Of a stretch of 64,000 nucleotides of DNA, positions 63,493-64,000 are shown one piece after another. The DNA lies in contig NZ_VVIP01000003.1 in NCBI RefSeq assembly GCF_009650435.1, positions 11,238 to 75,237 of the forward strand, read 5' to 3'. Below the pieces are notes generated by a model, which did not search any database, was not told the origin of the DNA, and saw only the letters and a list, made by a program, of their open reading frames with translations. The stretch comes from Foetidibacter luteolus (GTDB lineage Bacteria; Bacteroidota; Bacteroidia; Chitinophagales; Chitinophagaceae). Position 1 is the stretch's first letter, and each line of letters starts with the position of its first letter. The position numbers and the translations under genes are program-made.

Positions 63493-64000
63493 TTATGGTA
63501 CCAGCAGGCCGGCAAAGGCGGTTGAATCGCCCTTAAAAACATTAAAATCAACACGGTGGGCAATACCATCTACCCGGCCTAGCTCGCTATGCTGCCAGAA
63601 CAACCAGTTGCGGTTAATGCGTGGGCGCTCTTTTTCAAAATAATGGGCTATCCAAACTGGGTAGTCGTCAAACTCATCCCCCATGTATTGCTGGTAAAAA
63701 TTGGCGTAGGTGTAAATGATGGGGCGTACGCCATAAGCTTTTTCAACAGCCAGCAGCCAGGCTTTTACTTCTTTGCGCATTTTGGCGGGTGGTACGCCAT
63801 ACAATTGCTCTATATCAATTACCGGCGGTAAATCGCCTTTGGAGATGGATACCGTATTAATAAAATTCTGCGCCTGTGCTTTGCCGCTTTTGGTGGCCAG
63901 GAAAAAATGGTAGGCGCCTCTCGTTAGCCCTGCTTCTTTAGCTTTAAGCCAGTTGCGCCTGAAGCTGGCATCTACCCGGCCCAGCCCTTCGGTGGCTTTT
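63493..64000 (-). CDS. Glycoside hydrolase family 25 lysozyme (C-terminal part, cut by the window edge)
   Basis: The frame is open to the right edge, so the N-terminus lies outside. The 168 visible codons show the GH25 pattern: KATEGLGRVDASFRRNWLKA, then LTRGAYHFFLATKSG and the acidic PPVIDIEQLYG with catalytic Asp/Glu, IIYTYANFYQQYMG, YPVWIAHYFEKERP and WLFWQHSELGRVDGIAHRVD. Such enzymes cleave the glycan strands of peptidoglycan. Whether it is exported cannot be seen. Confidence 0.88.
   Translation of the reverse strand, partial: KATEGLGRVDASFRRNWLKAKEAGLTRGAYHFFLATKSGKAQAQNFINTVSISKGDLPPVIDIEQLYGVPPAKMRKEVKAWLLAVEKAYGVRPIIYTYANFYQQYMGDEFDDYPVWIAHYFEKERPRINRNWLFWQHSELGRVDGIAHRVDFNVFKGDSTAFAGLLVP

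Overview
The window looks like a chromosomal segment of a Bacteroidota bacterium, most likely of the Chitinophagaceae or a close relative. The evidence is type IX secretion genes (a PorV-like porin, a PorG/DUF6089-like protein, a C-terminal sorting domain), promoter boxes of the Bacteroidota form TAnnTTTG, a Mg-type HemB, and the nadK-porG-uppS-bamA-ompH-ompH-murI order typical of the phylum. No rRNA, tRNA, CRISPR array, transposase or phage gene was seen. The assignment rests on reading alone; no database search was possible.

Layout. 1-3.4 kb: two small LTxxQ/Spy-like exported proteins, a thioredoxin-like protein, malate dehydrogenase and a small unknown. 3.4-8.4 kb: a DUF4954 beta-helix protein, glmS and an acetyltransferase. 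9.2-11.1 kb: an APH-like kinase paired with a HAD-IIA protein. 11.2-14.3 kb: a divergent ROK regulator and Gfo/Idh/MocA oxidoreductase. 14.5-22.5 kb: a YcxB-like protein, a lipoprotein, an orphan molybdopterin subunit, a TPR histidine kinase, a TerB-like protein, an alpha/beta hydrolase and a membrane protein gene broken by one stop codon. 22.5-24.6 kb: a TPP riboswitch followed by pnuT and an acyl-CoA-dehydrogenase-like gene. 24.8-33.9 kb: PorV and a 2555-residue subtilisin-like type IX cargo. 34.2-37.8 kb: a LytS/LytR-type pair and a POTRA/beta-barrel protein. 38.3-46.7 kb: the nadK to murI envelope cluster. 47-58.3 kb: genes for every step from glutamyl-tRNA to protoheme (hemA, C, D, E, F, B, L on the minus strand; hemH and hemJ on the plus strand). 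The heme run is interrupted by an S23 four-helix-bundle gene and a zeta-type toxin-antitoxin pair. 58.3-64 kb: amidohydrolase, gpsA, serS, an NTF2-like protein, a small membrane protein and the end of a GH25 lysozyme.

The most unusual aspect is the intergenic DNA. Almost every gap over 250 bp is filled by one of at least four interspersed repeat families, called A-D here. Family A (ten copies, about 110-215 nt) looks like a structured RNA or DNA element. One of its stems, CTCCGS pairing with SCGGGG, changes G:C to C:G in a compensatory way across all ten copies, and some copies carry a 56-57 nt hairpin module at one of two equivalent sites. Families B and C share a TTGCGTCGCA core. Family D (GTGAGTGGTGAATAGTG-like, often as inverted pairs) is concentrated in the heme cluster. 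There it flanks the S23 gene, supplies the stop codon of hemD, and is inserted in frame inside hemC.

Several promoters lie so close to the start codon (murI, the gene at 63.4 kb) that leaderless transcripts are likely.
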